From assembly GCA_030043175.1 (NCBI GenBank), contig JASHYD010000564.1, forward strand, positions 1-5,020: a DNA stretch of 5,020 nucleotides. Reading direction: 5' to 3'. Of the stretch, positions 1 to 5,015 are shown piece by piece. This DNA is from Xanthobacteraceae bacterium (GTDB lineage Bacteria > Pseudomonadota > Alphaproteobacteria > Rhizobiales > Xanthobacteraceae). A program made the translations under genes and the position numbers. The stretch's first letter is position 1, and every line of letters starts with the position of its first letter. Under the pieces are notes generated by a model, which did no database searches, was not told where the DNA came from, and worked only from the letters and a program-made list of their open reading frames with translations.

Positions 1-1
1 G

Positions 2-133
2 GGCCGCGGTCGGCTATTCGTCACTCCGAAGACCCCGGGCAGTCCGGGACGCGGCGAATCGCACTGCGACCTGTACACACCGACGAAATGGTGGAGCGAC
101 GACACCTTCAAGGCGATGATAGATGCCCGGTGA
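2..133 (+). CDS. C-terminal end of an unrecognised protein (5' partial)
   Basis: Frame 2 is open from the left edge and ends at TGA 131-133, giving 43 residues that start outside the window. The segment contains GRLFVTPKTPG, then SHCDLYTPTKWWSDD, and ends FKAMIDAR. About three quarters of third codon positions are G or C, and the sequence reads like a folded protein tail rather than noise. Frame 1 is also open here but gives a less protein-like product. I do not recognise the family. It lies 10 bp upstream of a short-repeat array that resembles the end of a transposable element or an iteron block. It could therefore be the last gene carried by that element, or a replication protein, but this is inference from position only. 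Confidence 0.5.
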   Translation, partial: GRGRLFVTPKTPGSPGRGESHCDLYTPTKWWSDDTFKAMIDAR

Positions 134-143
134 GAGGAACTGA

Positions 144-283
144 AAAAGGGCCGATCGGCAGAAAGAAAAGGTCCAATTGCTAGACCTTTAACGAACGGAA
201 AAGGTCCAATCGGCAGACGTAAAAGGTCAAATTGGTAAGCTAAATGGTCCAATTGACGAGCTAAAAGGTCAAGCGATTGGACC
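144..283 (+). repeat. Array of six ~18-bp direct repeats, consensus AAAAGGTCCAATTG
   Basis: Six related copies begin with their A-run at 144, 166, 199, 221, 242 and 263, so the steps are 22, 33, 22, 21 and 21 bp. This is about two helical turns, with one wider gap. The cores are GGGCCGATCGG, GGTCCAATTGC, GGTCCAATCGG, GGTCAAATTGG, GGTCCAATTGA and GGTCAAGCGATTGG. The wide gap carries an inverted half-copy: AAAGGTC (167-173) faces GACCTTT (183-189). The last copy contains an inverted ATTGGACC (276-283). The stretch is AT-rich compared with its surroundings. Helically phased repeats like this are known as TnsB/TniA/IstA binding sites at transposon ends, as plasmid iterons, and as multi-site operators. 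The sequence does not decide between these. No rep gene is seen in the window. Confidence 0.8.
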
Positions 284-299
284 AAAACATCTTATAACA
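144..299. mobile_element. Possible terminal region of an IS21/Tn7/Tn5053-like element
   Basis: Read on the minus strand from 299, the sequence starts TGTTATAAGATGTTTTGG and runs directly into the repeat ladder. A terminal 5'-TG(T) followed by a series of ~22-bp transposase-binding repeats is the known plan of Tn7, Tn5053/Tn402 and IS21-family ends. The element body would lie to the left, outside the window. The reading frame of the small gene to the right is open through 257, so its original 5' end appears to be lost at about this point, as an insertion would cause. Neither the transposase genes nor the opposite end is visible, and the target duplication cannot be checked, so this is a hypothesis. 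Confidence 0.35.
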
Positions 300-301
300 C
301 T

Positions 302-567
302 TTGAGAAAACCTTCACTGAACACGGTTCGGCCTTCGGCCGCACCAGCCGACGAAGAAATCCAGCAAGCGAAGAAGAAGGTTGAGGAAGACCTCTCTGAT
401 TGGCTCTCTGCTGGCCTGGTTGACGAGCAGGAGGCGGCCGACGTCCGGTCGGCAGTCGGCGAGCTATCCACGAGGTTCAGGCAAGGGGACTTATCGGCGA
501 CGCGGGTTACGACCAACGGCTGGCCGAAATTCAAACGGCCGCGCGGGAAGCCCGCGTCTCGGCTTAA
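302..567 (+). pseudogene. Small charged helical protein, frameshifted (possible 5'-truncated fragment)
   Basis: From TTG at 302, frame 2 gives a protein-like sequence through EEIQQAKKKVEEDLSDWL and DEQEAADVRSAVGEL to RFRQGDL (about residues 1-64). It then turns into Arg/Pro-rich noise that runs to TGA 641-643. Frame 1 is protein-like only afterwards: LIGDAGYDQRLAEIQTAARE, ending RVSA at TAA 565-567. Adding one C after GAC at 488-490 joins them as RQGDLIGDAGYDQRL, so a single base was probably lost at about 490/491. The repaired product is about 88 residues, Glu/Lys/Ala-rich and probably alpha-helical or coiled-coil, with no signal peptide. The family is not recognised. There is no convincing Shine-Dalgarno before the TTG, and the frame is open back to 257, so this may be the 3' part of a longer gene cut by the element on its left. 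The unrepaired open frame would be annotated as 302-643, 113 aa. Confidence 0.45.
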
Positions 568-652
568 CCCAAGGAATCGAATCCGGCGTACGAGATCAAA
601 CATGACCGCTATCGGTTTATCCGGCGATCCCGCCTCACACTGAGCCCCACTC

Positions 653-742
653 ATGTTCCTGTTGGTTGGATTGGTCTTGTTGTCTGTGGCGCTGGGGGTG
701 GTGGCGCCGGCAACTGAACCTGCAATCTTCGACAATCCCTGA
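653..742 (+). CDS. Possible 29-residue hydrophobic/signal-like peptide
   Basis: ATG 653 to TGA 740-742 encodes 29 residues beginning MFLLVGLVLLSVALGVVAPA, a single strongly hydrophobic helix followed by a short acidic tail ending FDNP. It could be a small membrane peptide, or a signal peptide (an APA-type cleavage site near residue 20) whose mature part has been lost. No good Shine-Dalgarno precedes the ATG; the upstream bases are TGAGCCCCACTC. It lies in the same frame as, and 10 bp after, the TGA at 641-643. Reading on the +1 frame after the tail gives DEYPRGCQYTFAAISLRS up to 851, which might be a shifted remainder. With only 30 codons, chance is a real alternative. Confidence 0.22.
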   Translation: MFLLVGLVLLSVALGVVAPATEPAIFDNP

Positions 743-1162
743 CGAGTATCCTCGCGGTTGCCAATATACATTTGCGGCGATAAGTTTGCGCTCGATCACC
801 ATTCGAGCCGCAGGCCGCTCACCGCTTTATCGCCCCTTTCCGTCGCCGTAATCCTAACTCGGACAACCTCGATCGCCCTATCAGGCGGACGGTGTCCATT
901 GCACGATTTCGCTTTCCGCCTCAGCGCGCGCAGCGATGATCAGGCTCCGCAAAGCTTGAGGCGCCCGCCCCAGGCAGGGGGCGAGCGCACGCGTGTCGCT
1001 ACCATGGCAGGAGGGTCTGCGCGCACGCATAGCGAGTGAGTGTCTTTCGCAGCGACGGGGCCCCAGCAGGCGCGTCTGCGAGCGTCCAGCATGCATCAAC
1101 GGCGGCGGCGCCCGGCGACTCGCTCCTACGGCGCTCGTTTCGCGCGCCGGCCGCTGCGTTAG
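743..1162. other. Gene-free stretch downstream of the 567-aa gene
   Basis: I find no convincing gene on either strand. The open frames here are short, Arg/Ser/Pro-rich, and lack ribosome binding sites. The stretch lies 3' of the minus-strand gene that ends at 1163. It contains two GC-rich hairpins. One is 966-971 (CGCCCC) pairing with 978-983 (GGGGCG) across a 6-nt loop. The other is 1130-1148. Neither has a clear T-tract. Confidence 0.5.
1130..1148 (-). terminator. Weak candidate terminator hairpin after the 567-aa gene
   Basis: GGCGC (1130-1134) and GCGCC (1144-1148) can form a 5-bp stem with a 9-nt loop, 15 bp past the TAG at 1163-1165 on the minus strand. There is no U-run after it, so an intrinsic terminator is uncertain. 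Confidence 0.2.
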
Positions 1163-2866
1163 CTAAGTTGTTGGCGGGGTGAAGCCCAGAGCTTGGTCGG
1201 CAAGACCCACACCCTCGAAAAGCTTCGAGCTTAAAGTTTCGTTCGTAATGCCGTCCACCAAATCCACGATTGTCGCCCCGTTTACGTTTACGTCGATGCC
1301 GTGGCTGCTCAGCGCGTTGATTGCATCTGTTTGGCTTGGCGGGTGGCCGGATAAGACCACAAGCCTTAAGGCTTCACCGACAATGGCCGAGCCTATTGCA
1401 CCCGGCGGGCCGCCAAATGTGCCACCGGCCACCTCACCGAACGTAATAATTCCATTGATCAGATTCTGGGTGCCTTGATAGGCCTGCGTTTCGCCGCTCA
1501 GGATAGAGGTAAGCGCCTCCTGCAGCCCTGCGGCCATAGCCTCCGCCTGCTCGCCCAATGATATCGCATAATTCTGTTCTTGGTCTGGCGGTTCTGGTGA
1601 ATGTCCTCCTGAGGGAGGATAAAGAGAAGCCAAGTTATTGATCTGGGACAGGATCGTTTGAATCGCACCCGAAGCATACGGACTCGGAGGGGGAGTAAAA
1701 ACGGCGAGGGCAAAGAATTCTTGAAAAGTCTGCATTCCTCCGGGGCTCAACGTGTGATTCGGCTCGGTGCTGTAAACCTGAACAATCGAAGCGTAGTCGT
1801 TCTGGAAGAGGGACGCCAAAGCGTCCTTCATGGAAACGCCTTGGCTGGGAACGTTTTGAGTATAGAATGAATTCACATCCGGGTCGTAAGATTGTGAGCC
1901 TGGCGTTAGCAGGCCCATGGCGTCTTGAAACAAGCTCGTTTGCAGGCTTTGGGCTTGGCTCGTGGGGAGAAGAGGCGGGGCAAACTGATCGCTAACATTG
2001 GCATATGCGGCATCGAACATCAGTGTTCCGAGGCCGGTCAGGGGATCGCCCTGACCGCTCCGCGCAAACGGCCTACCCGTCTTAGCATACTGAGCGGGGG
2101 TGGTCGGATTTCCATAGACCGCTTCGCCCTTCATAGCCGCACCCACCAGCGTCTGAACCTCCCCACTCGGCAGGCTTGCCAATTGCGGGAGAGGATTTGC
2201 CGTTTGTGAGAGGGCCTGCATCGCATAGGCGGCCATAATCTGGCCCGTGCTCGAGCGAGAGTTCTTCAAGGCATAATTCTTCGCAGATTCATAGAACATC
2301 TGGTTAACCTGCGGCGATGCCATGCTTAAAACATCTTTTGCGAAATAGTTGTACCGCGAGCTGGTGTTCGCAAATTGCCTGACGAACTGGTCCATATCGT
2401 TTTGGCTGAAGTCGTTATTCTTTGCCAGCGTCGATAGTGCGTTCGCCATTTCCTGGTATTGCTGATTCGCTGCTCCATTCTGAACGCTTGAAAGATAACT
2501 GAAGATCTGCGCAACACGGCCCGACCCAAGCGTTCCTAGATATTGCTGCAGAAACGTTGGATCGTTTTGGTGTTGACCTAAGGTCTGAGCTACAATTGGC
2601 GCTTCTACCTGGAGGCCCCCCAATCGAGGCCAGTCGCGCAACACGTCGTTGGCTGCGGTTCGTCCGTTGTTGCTGTTTACGTTGGCGGGAGCGTTGGGAT
2701 CATATGACGGATTGGGGTTCGATCCAAATGTCGAGCTTGGCGTGGTCGGAGAATGCGTGTTCGAAGCGGCCGCCAGCGCCTGCGTCCACGCCTCAATCGG
2801 CGGGGCATTCGTTGGGACTGGCGGGCCATTCGTGCCTGGACTACTGGAGCCGTCGGAAACTCTCAT
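1163..2866 (-). CDS. 567-aa cysteine-free protein of unknown function, candidate secreted protein
   Basis: ATG at 2866 is preceded by GGGAGGA with a 5-nt spacer, so this start is well supported; the stop is TAG 1163-1165. Residues 1-70 are Ser/Pro/Thr/Asn/Gly-rich and probably disordered. Residues 72-245 look alpha-helical and include DPTFLQQYLGTLGSGRVAQI (102-121). A motif of the form [LM]-x-S-[GP]-x-V recurs at 113-118, 182-187 and 232-237. Residues 472-505 are a Gly-rich hydrophobic segment (FGEVAGGTFGGPPGAIG, then SAIVGEALRLVVL), and the C-terminus ends LGFTPPTT. There is no cysteine anywhere, little Lys and much Gln/Asn/Ser. No N-terminal Sec signal peptide is seen. I do not recognise the family. 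The disordered polar N-terminus, lack of Cys and hydrophobic patch recall type III secreted or other large export substrates, but no tts-box-like promoter was found upstream, so secretion is inference. It stands alone, with 223 bp to the next gene upstream. No lesion is seen, unlike its neighbours. Confidence 0.85.
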   Translation of the reverse strand: MRVSDGSSSPGTNGPPVPTNAPPIEAWTQALAAASNTHSPTTPSSTFGSNPNPSYDPNAPANVNSNNGRTAANDVLRDWPRLGGLQVEAPIVAQTLGQHQNDPTFLQQYLGTLGSGRVAQIFSYLSSVQNGAANQQYQEMANALSTLAKNNDFSQNDMDQFVRQFANTSSRYNYFAKDVLSMASPQVNQMFYESAKNYALKNSRSSTGQIMAAYAMQALSQTANPLPQLASLPSGEVQTLVGAAMKGEAVYGNPTTPAQYAKTGRPFARSGQGDPLTGLGTLMFDAAYANVSDQFAPPLLPTSQAQSLQTSLFQDAMGLLTPGSQSYDPDVNSFYTQNVPSQGVSMKDALASLFQNDYASIVQVYSTEPNHTLSPGGMQTFQEFFALAVFTPPPSPYASGAIQTILSQINNLASLYPPSGGHSPEPPDQEQNYAISLGEQAEAMAAGLQEALTSILSGETQAYQGTQNLINGIITFGEVAGGTFGGPPGAIGSAIVGEALRLVVLSGHPPSQTDAINALSSHGIDVNVNGATIVDLVDGITNETLSSKLFEGVGLADQALGFTPPTT

Positions 2867-2871
2867 GGCTG

Positions 2872-2878
2872 TCCTCCC
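2872..2878 (-). promoter_or_regulatory. Ribosome binding site of the 567-aa gene
   Basis: On the minus strand GGGAGGA ends 5 nt before the ATG at 2866. This near-perfect Shine-Dalgarno fixes the start codon. Confidence 0.8.
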
Positions 2879-3050
2879 AGTAACTTGCTTGTCGGCCCGT
2901 TCGGGGTTCGCCCATCACGGGAGGCGGCAAGCCCTGCCGTCACCCCGTCTGGCGACGACAAATCACGACGGCGCGTCGGGAGGAATGCACGCAGCCTCCA
3001 AGCGGATGGGAGGTGTCCGAGCCGATTGAGGGCATGGATGGTCGTGGCCG

Positions 3051-3068
3051 TTGAAGCGCCGCGCTCAA
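3051..3068 (-). terminator. Weak candidate terminator hairpin after the DUF1877-like gene
   Basis: TTGAAGCG (3051-3058) can pair imperfectly with CGCTCAA (3062-3068), with one bulged base and a 3-nt loop. It lies 21 bp past the TGA at 3090-3092 on the minus strand. There is no T-tract, so confidence is low. Confidence 0.2.
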
Positions 3069-3089
3069 GGCTTCGGCCAGACCGGGACC

Positions 3090-3293
3090 TCAGTCCGTAA
3101 CCACCGGCACCGCTTCCGAGCGAGCGGCGACATCGCGATAGAGCCGCTGAAGGGCGCCGAAGTCTTCCGCGATCTCCCCGAAAACCCCGTCCCGGTCGGC
3201 GTCATCCGGCCACTTGCGGAGGTGCCACTTGTAGAGGTGGTCCCGCTCCATCGCGACCGGATCGTAGTGGGCTCGCAGATTGCGAGTTGTCAG
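3090..3293 (-). pseudogene. C-terminal part of the DUF1877-like gene, cut off by an in-frame TAG
   Basis: Directly after the TAG at 3294-3296 the same reading frame stays open for 67 codons to TGA 3090-3092, with no frameshift. It encodes LRAHYDPVAMERDHLYKW (residues 144-161 of the full frame), FGEIAEDFGALQRLYRDVAA, and the ending EAVPVVTD. This matches what I know of the C-terminal half of DUF1877 (YfbM-like) proteins: a Dp..M...iY element, a helix carrying an aromatic L..fY, and a closing beta strand. It is plainly the rest of the upstream product and would be translated only by readthrough or after reversion. Its own initiation is unlikely, as no ribosome binding site is seen near the ATG at 3248 (M15 of this segment). 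Confidence 0.65.
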
Positions 3294-3707
3294 CTATTCG
3301 AGCACGCATCGGTCGGGGAGGGTCCAGCAGATCGGGGCTCCCTGTCCGACGATCGCGCTCGGGAGGATCTGGGCGTCTCCGCAGATGGCGGCGACAGCTA
3401 GCGAGCGGTCGTCCTCAGTCCGGGCACACCGGACGAGCAGCCATTCGAGCCATTGGAAACGTTTGTCGAGATCGCAGATGCGTTCAGCGATGCCGGGGTG
3501 TTGGGCGAGGATTATTTCCAGCAAATCGACGAACCGTTCCCGCTCGCGATGGCCTGGGAGAAAACCGGTCCATCGCGCAGAAGTCCGAGGATTAAAGAAG
3601 TGCCACCAGACAAACTGGATGTCCTGAGCGCAGATCTCTCCCGCGCGGACTCGCTCGAGTAACTCGCACTGCGGTGGAAAGGCGTTGAGTTTGACCTCGA
3701 TGCCCAT
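3294..3707 (-). CDS. DUF1877-like protein, N-terminal 137 aa, ended early by TAG
   Basis: ATG at 3707 follows AAGGAGGA with a 3-nt spacer, so this start (MGIEVKLNAFPPQ) is preferred over the in-frame ATG at 3755. The open frame stops at TAG 3294-3296 after 137 residues, yet the frame continues with conserved-looking sequence for 67 more codons, for 205 codons in all. Features typical of DUF1877/YfbM are the short beta-strand start, a CDLDKRFQWLEWLL helix (about residues 76-89), AAICGDAQI (about 104-112), then GQGAPICWTLPD. The function of the family is not established; these are small soluble cytoplasmic proteins. The TAG falls just after the predicted core strand, so the truncated product would lack the last third of the domain and is probably non-functional. 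The gene is on the same strand as the 567-aa gene, 223 bp upstream of it. The family assignment is from memory of the pattern, not from a search. Confidence 0.65.
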   Translation of the reverse strand: MGIEVKLNAFPPQCELLERVRAGEICAQDIQFVWWHFFNPRTSARWTGFLPGHRERERFVDLLEIILAQHPGIAERICDLDKRFQWLEWLLVRCARTEDDRSLAVAAICGDAQILPSAIVGQGAPICWTLPDRCVLE

Positions 3708-3710
3708 CGT

Positions 3711-3718
3711 TCCTCCTT
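3711..3718 (-). promoter_or_regulatory. Ribosome binding site of the DUF1877-like gene
   Basis: Minus-strand AAGGAGGA lies 3 nt before the ATG at 3707. It decides the start in favour of 3707 and against the in-frame ATG at 3755, which has no such site. Confidence 0.8.
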
Positions 3719-4067
3719 CGCTCCCATTCATCGTGTTTTGCGCTGGCGTTTGCAAGACAGGTCTTAACGACAGCCGCTATGCGCCCCTCTGCCGACTTGC
3801 GCGGGGCAATAAAGTTGTCTCTATCTAAGCCTGAGGACTTGGAGACGTACCGGTCGATCGACCCGCACAGCCGTCCATCACCCAAGGCGACGCAGCAGCA
3901 CGTCCACAAAGATCACGTCGCCGCCTATTCCGGCTCGCTGGCCCGGACAATTGCGTGTAGCCAAGTCCTGAGAACGATAGTCGGTGGGCGTTTTGTAAGC
4001 TGGCGACCACCTGCCCGGCAGGCGACGACACCTCTCGGGGGTCGTACCCCGGCCGTCTGGGCCAGCC
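3719..4067. other. Stretch without a recognisable gene
   Basis: This stretch separates the TPR gene remnant from the DUF1877-like gene. A plus-strand frame from ATG 3779 to 4150 (123 codons) is open, but it lacks a ribosome binding site, overlaps the antisense TPR remnant, and turns Pro/Arg-rich, so I do not call it. Two symmetric sites are visible. GGTCGATCGACC (3852-3863) is a perfect 12-bp palindrome, and CCTGCCCGGCAGG (4010-4022) is a near palindrome. No convincing promoter boxes were found, although the promoter of the DUF1877-like gene should lie here. Confidence 0.4.
4036..4051 (-). terminator. Weak candidate terminator hairpin after the TPR gene remnant
   Basis: CGGGG (4036-4040) and CCCCG (4047-4051) form a 5-bp stem with a 6-nt loop, 16 bp past the TAG that ends the frame-corrected TPR protein at 4068. 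There is no T-tract. Confidence 0.2.
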
Positions 4068-4198
4068 CTACCCTGCTCGGGATCGAACGAGCGCCTCCTG
4101 CGCACGCTCATGGTTCTGGCGGGCTTCTGAAAGCAACGGATAGAGCCTGAGCGCCTGCTCGTAGTCGATCACTGCCAGGTCATACTGCTTCTTGTCGA
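4068..4198 (-). pseudogene. Displaced C-terminus of the TPR protein (frame changed by a deletion)
   Basis: In a different frame from the main TPR reading frame, positions 4196-4068 encode DKKQYDLAVIDYEQALRLYP, a standard second half of a TPR unit. It is followed by a capping helix (SEARQNHERAQEALVRSRAG) and TAG 4068-4070. Aligned to the 34-residue repeat, the main frame supplies unit positions 1-4 (GALA) and this segment resumes at position 13. Codons 5-12 plus one base are therefore missing: 25 nt, which shifts the frame. This is the natural C-terminus of the upstream protein, now untranslated or replaced by a short out-of-frame tail. Confidence 0.75.
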
Positions 4199-5014
4199 GG
4201 CCAATGCGCCTTTGGGATCGAGTCGGATCGCTTCGTCGGCGTCGGCGATGGCCTGGTCGAGGTCGCCGTGCAATTCATAGATGGCGGCGCGGTTGCTGTA
4301 GCCGCGCGGATATTTGGGATTGAGCGCCAGCGCCTTGTTCAGGTCGGTTATGGCGCGGGCGTAGTCGCCTTTCCGGCCGTAAGCGTAGCCTCGATGGCTG
4401 TAGGAGTTGGCAATATTCGGGTTAAGCTGAATGGCCTGGTCAAGATCAGCGATCGCGCGGTCGTAATCGCCCTTGTCGTTGTAGGCCGAGCCGCGATTGT
4501 TGTAGGCGGCAGGATTTTTTGGATCGAGCCGGATCGCCTGCTCGTAGTCCGAGATCGCCCAGTCGTGATCGCCCTTGCGGCCGTAGGCAATGCCGCCGCC
4601 GTTGTGGGCGAAAACAAGTTCCGGAAGGCCGAGCCGGATCGCCTCAGTGAAGTCGGCGATCGCCCGGTCGTAATCGCCTTTTTGATTGTAGATGCTGCCG
4701 CGGTTGCAGTAGGCGAAAGCAAGTTTCGGATCGAGCGCGATCGCCTGGTCCAGGTCTGAGATCGCGCGGTCGTAATCACCCTTGCCGACGTAGGCGTTGC
4801 CGCGGTTGCTGTAGGCCCAAGCAAGTTTCGGATCGAGCCGGATCGCCTCGTCCAGGTCGTCGGGGCTTGACGACCATCCCCAGCCTTGAGTTTTCGGCTG
4901 CCGTTCGTTGAATGCCGCTCCATGCCTGCGACACCACATCTGGCAGCAACGCATCGCAGTTCGGCAGGCACCGCGGGCTGTCCACCCACAGCTCAACAAG
5001 AAATACGGTTGCAT
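4169..5014 (-). CDS. TPR-repeat protein, frameshifted at the C-terminus and doubtful at the N-terminus
   Basis: The open frame gives 281 residues with six consecutive TPR units: 64-97, 98-132 (35 residues, with an extra residue in GLPE), 133-166, 167-200, 201-234 and 235-268. A half unit (DLDEAIRLDPK) precedes them at 53-63. Units follow AY.NRG.AY..KGDYDRAI.DLDQAI.LDPK. TPR arrays form a right-handed superhelix that binds partner peptides; no catalytic domain is present. After residue 272 the frame leaves the TPR pattern (STRSSMTWQ, TGA 4169-4171) because of an apparent 25-nt deletion at 4198/4199, and the true end lies at 4068. Residues 1-50 are Cys/Trp/Arg-rich and unlike the rest. No ribosome binding site can be judged, since only 6 bases precede the ATG. 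The first helix of the first unit is missing, so the 5' end is probably a rearrangement junction near 4858-4868 and the real start is unknown. It is probably a pseudogene remnant. Confidence 0.7.
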   Translation of the reverse strand: MQPYFLLSCGWTARGACRTAMRCCQMWCRRHGAAFNERQPKTQGWGWSSSPDDLDEAIRLDPKLAWAYSNRGNAYVGKGDYDRAISDLDQAIALDPKLAFAYCNRGSIYNQKGDYDRAIADFTEAIRLGLPELVFAHNGGGIAYGRKGDHDWAISDYEQAIRLDPKNPAAYNNRGSAYNDKGDYDRAIADLDQAIQLNPNIANSYSHRGYAYGRKGDYARAITDLNKALALNPKYPRGYSNRAAIYELHGDLDQAIADADEAIRLDPKGALASTRSSMTWQ

Positions 5015-5015
5015 A
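4865..5015 (-). pseudogene. Possible fragment of another coding sequence fused upstream of the TPR array
   Basis: On the minus strand, the frame starting after TGA 5016-5018 is open and reads YATVFLVELWVDSPRCLP, then LLPDVVSQAWSGIQRTAAEN and SRLGMVVK, before turning into Arg-rich noise over the TPR region. This is more protein-like than the Cys-rich TPR-frame translation of the same bases. It may be the 5' part of the original TPR gene in another frame, or a fragment of an unrelated gene joined by deletion. I do not recognise it, and the right edge of the window limits the view. Confidence 0.3.

Noticed and set aside
144..283. CRISPR array
   Set aside because: Repeats are about 14-18 bp and degenerate, separated by only a few bases, with inverted half-copies. 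There are no 25-40 bp spacers and no cas genes.
292..771. 159-codon minus-strand open frame opposite the small helical gene
   Set aside because: It is Ser/Arg-rich, without a ribosome binding site at 771. It runs antisense over 302-567, where the plus strand is clearly more protein-like, and extends into the repeat end.
3289..3309. tts-box-like sequence GTCAGCTATTCGAGCACGC (type III secretion promoter)
   Set aside because: It matches only the first half of the box, lies inside the DUF1877-like gene around its TAG, and points to the right where no plus-strand gene follows. It cannot drive the 567-aa gene.
3051..3401. 116-codon plus-strand open frame
   Set aside because: It is the antisense shadow of the continuous DUF1877-like frame, which has a strong start signal and family-like motifs.
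3708..3755. Upstream ATG at 3755 as start of the DUF1877-like gene
   Set aside because: It has no ribosome binding site, and its 16 extra residues are polar and not family-like. ATG 3707 has AAGGAGGA directly before it.
3779..4150. 123-codon plus-strand open frame
   Set aside because: It has no ribosome binding site, overlaps the antisense TPR C-terminus, and its second half is Pro/Arg-rich noise.
4268..4759. 163-codon plus-strand open frame rich in Val/Ala
   Set aside because: It is the antisense of the TPR repeats. Its periodic VVIAL/VGRAAIVVGG pattern is the complement of AI.LDPK/NRG codons.
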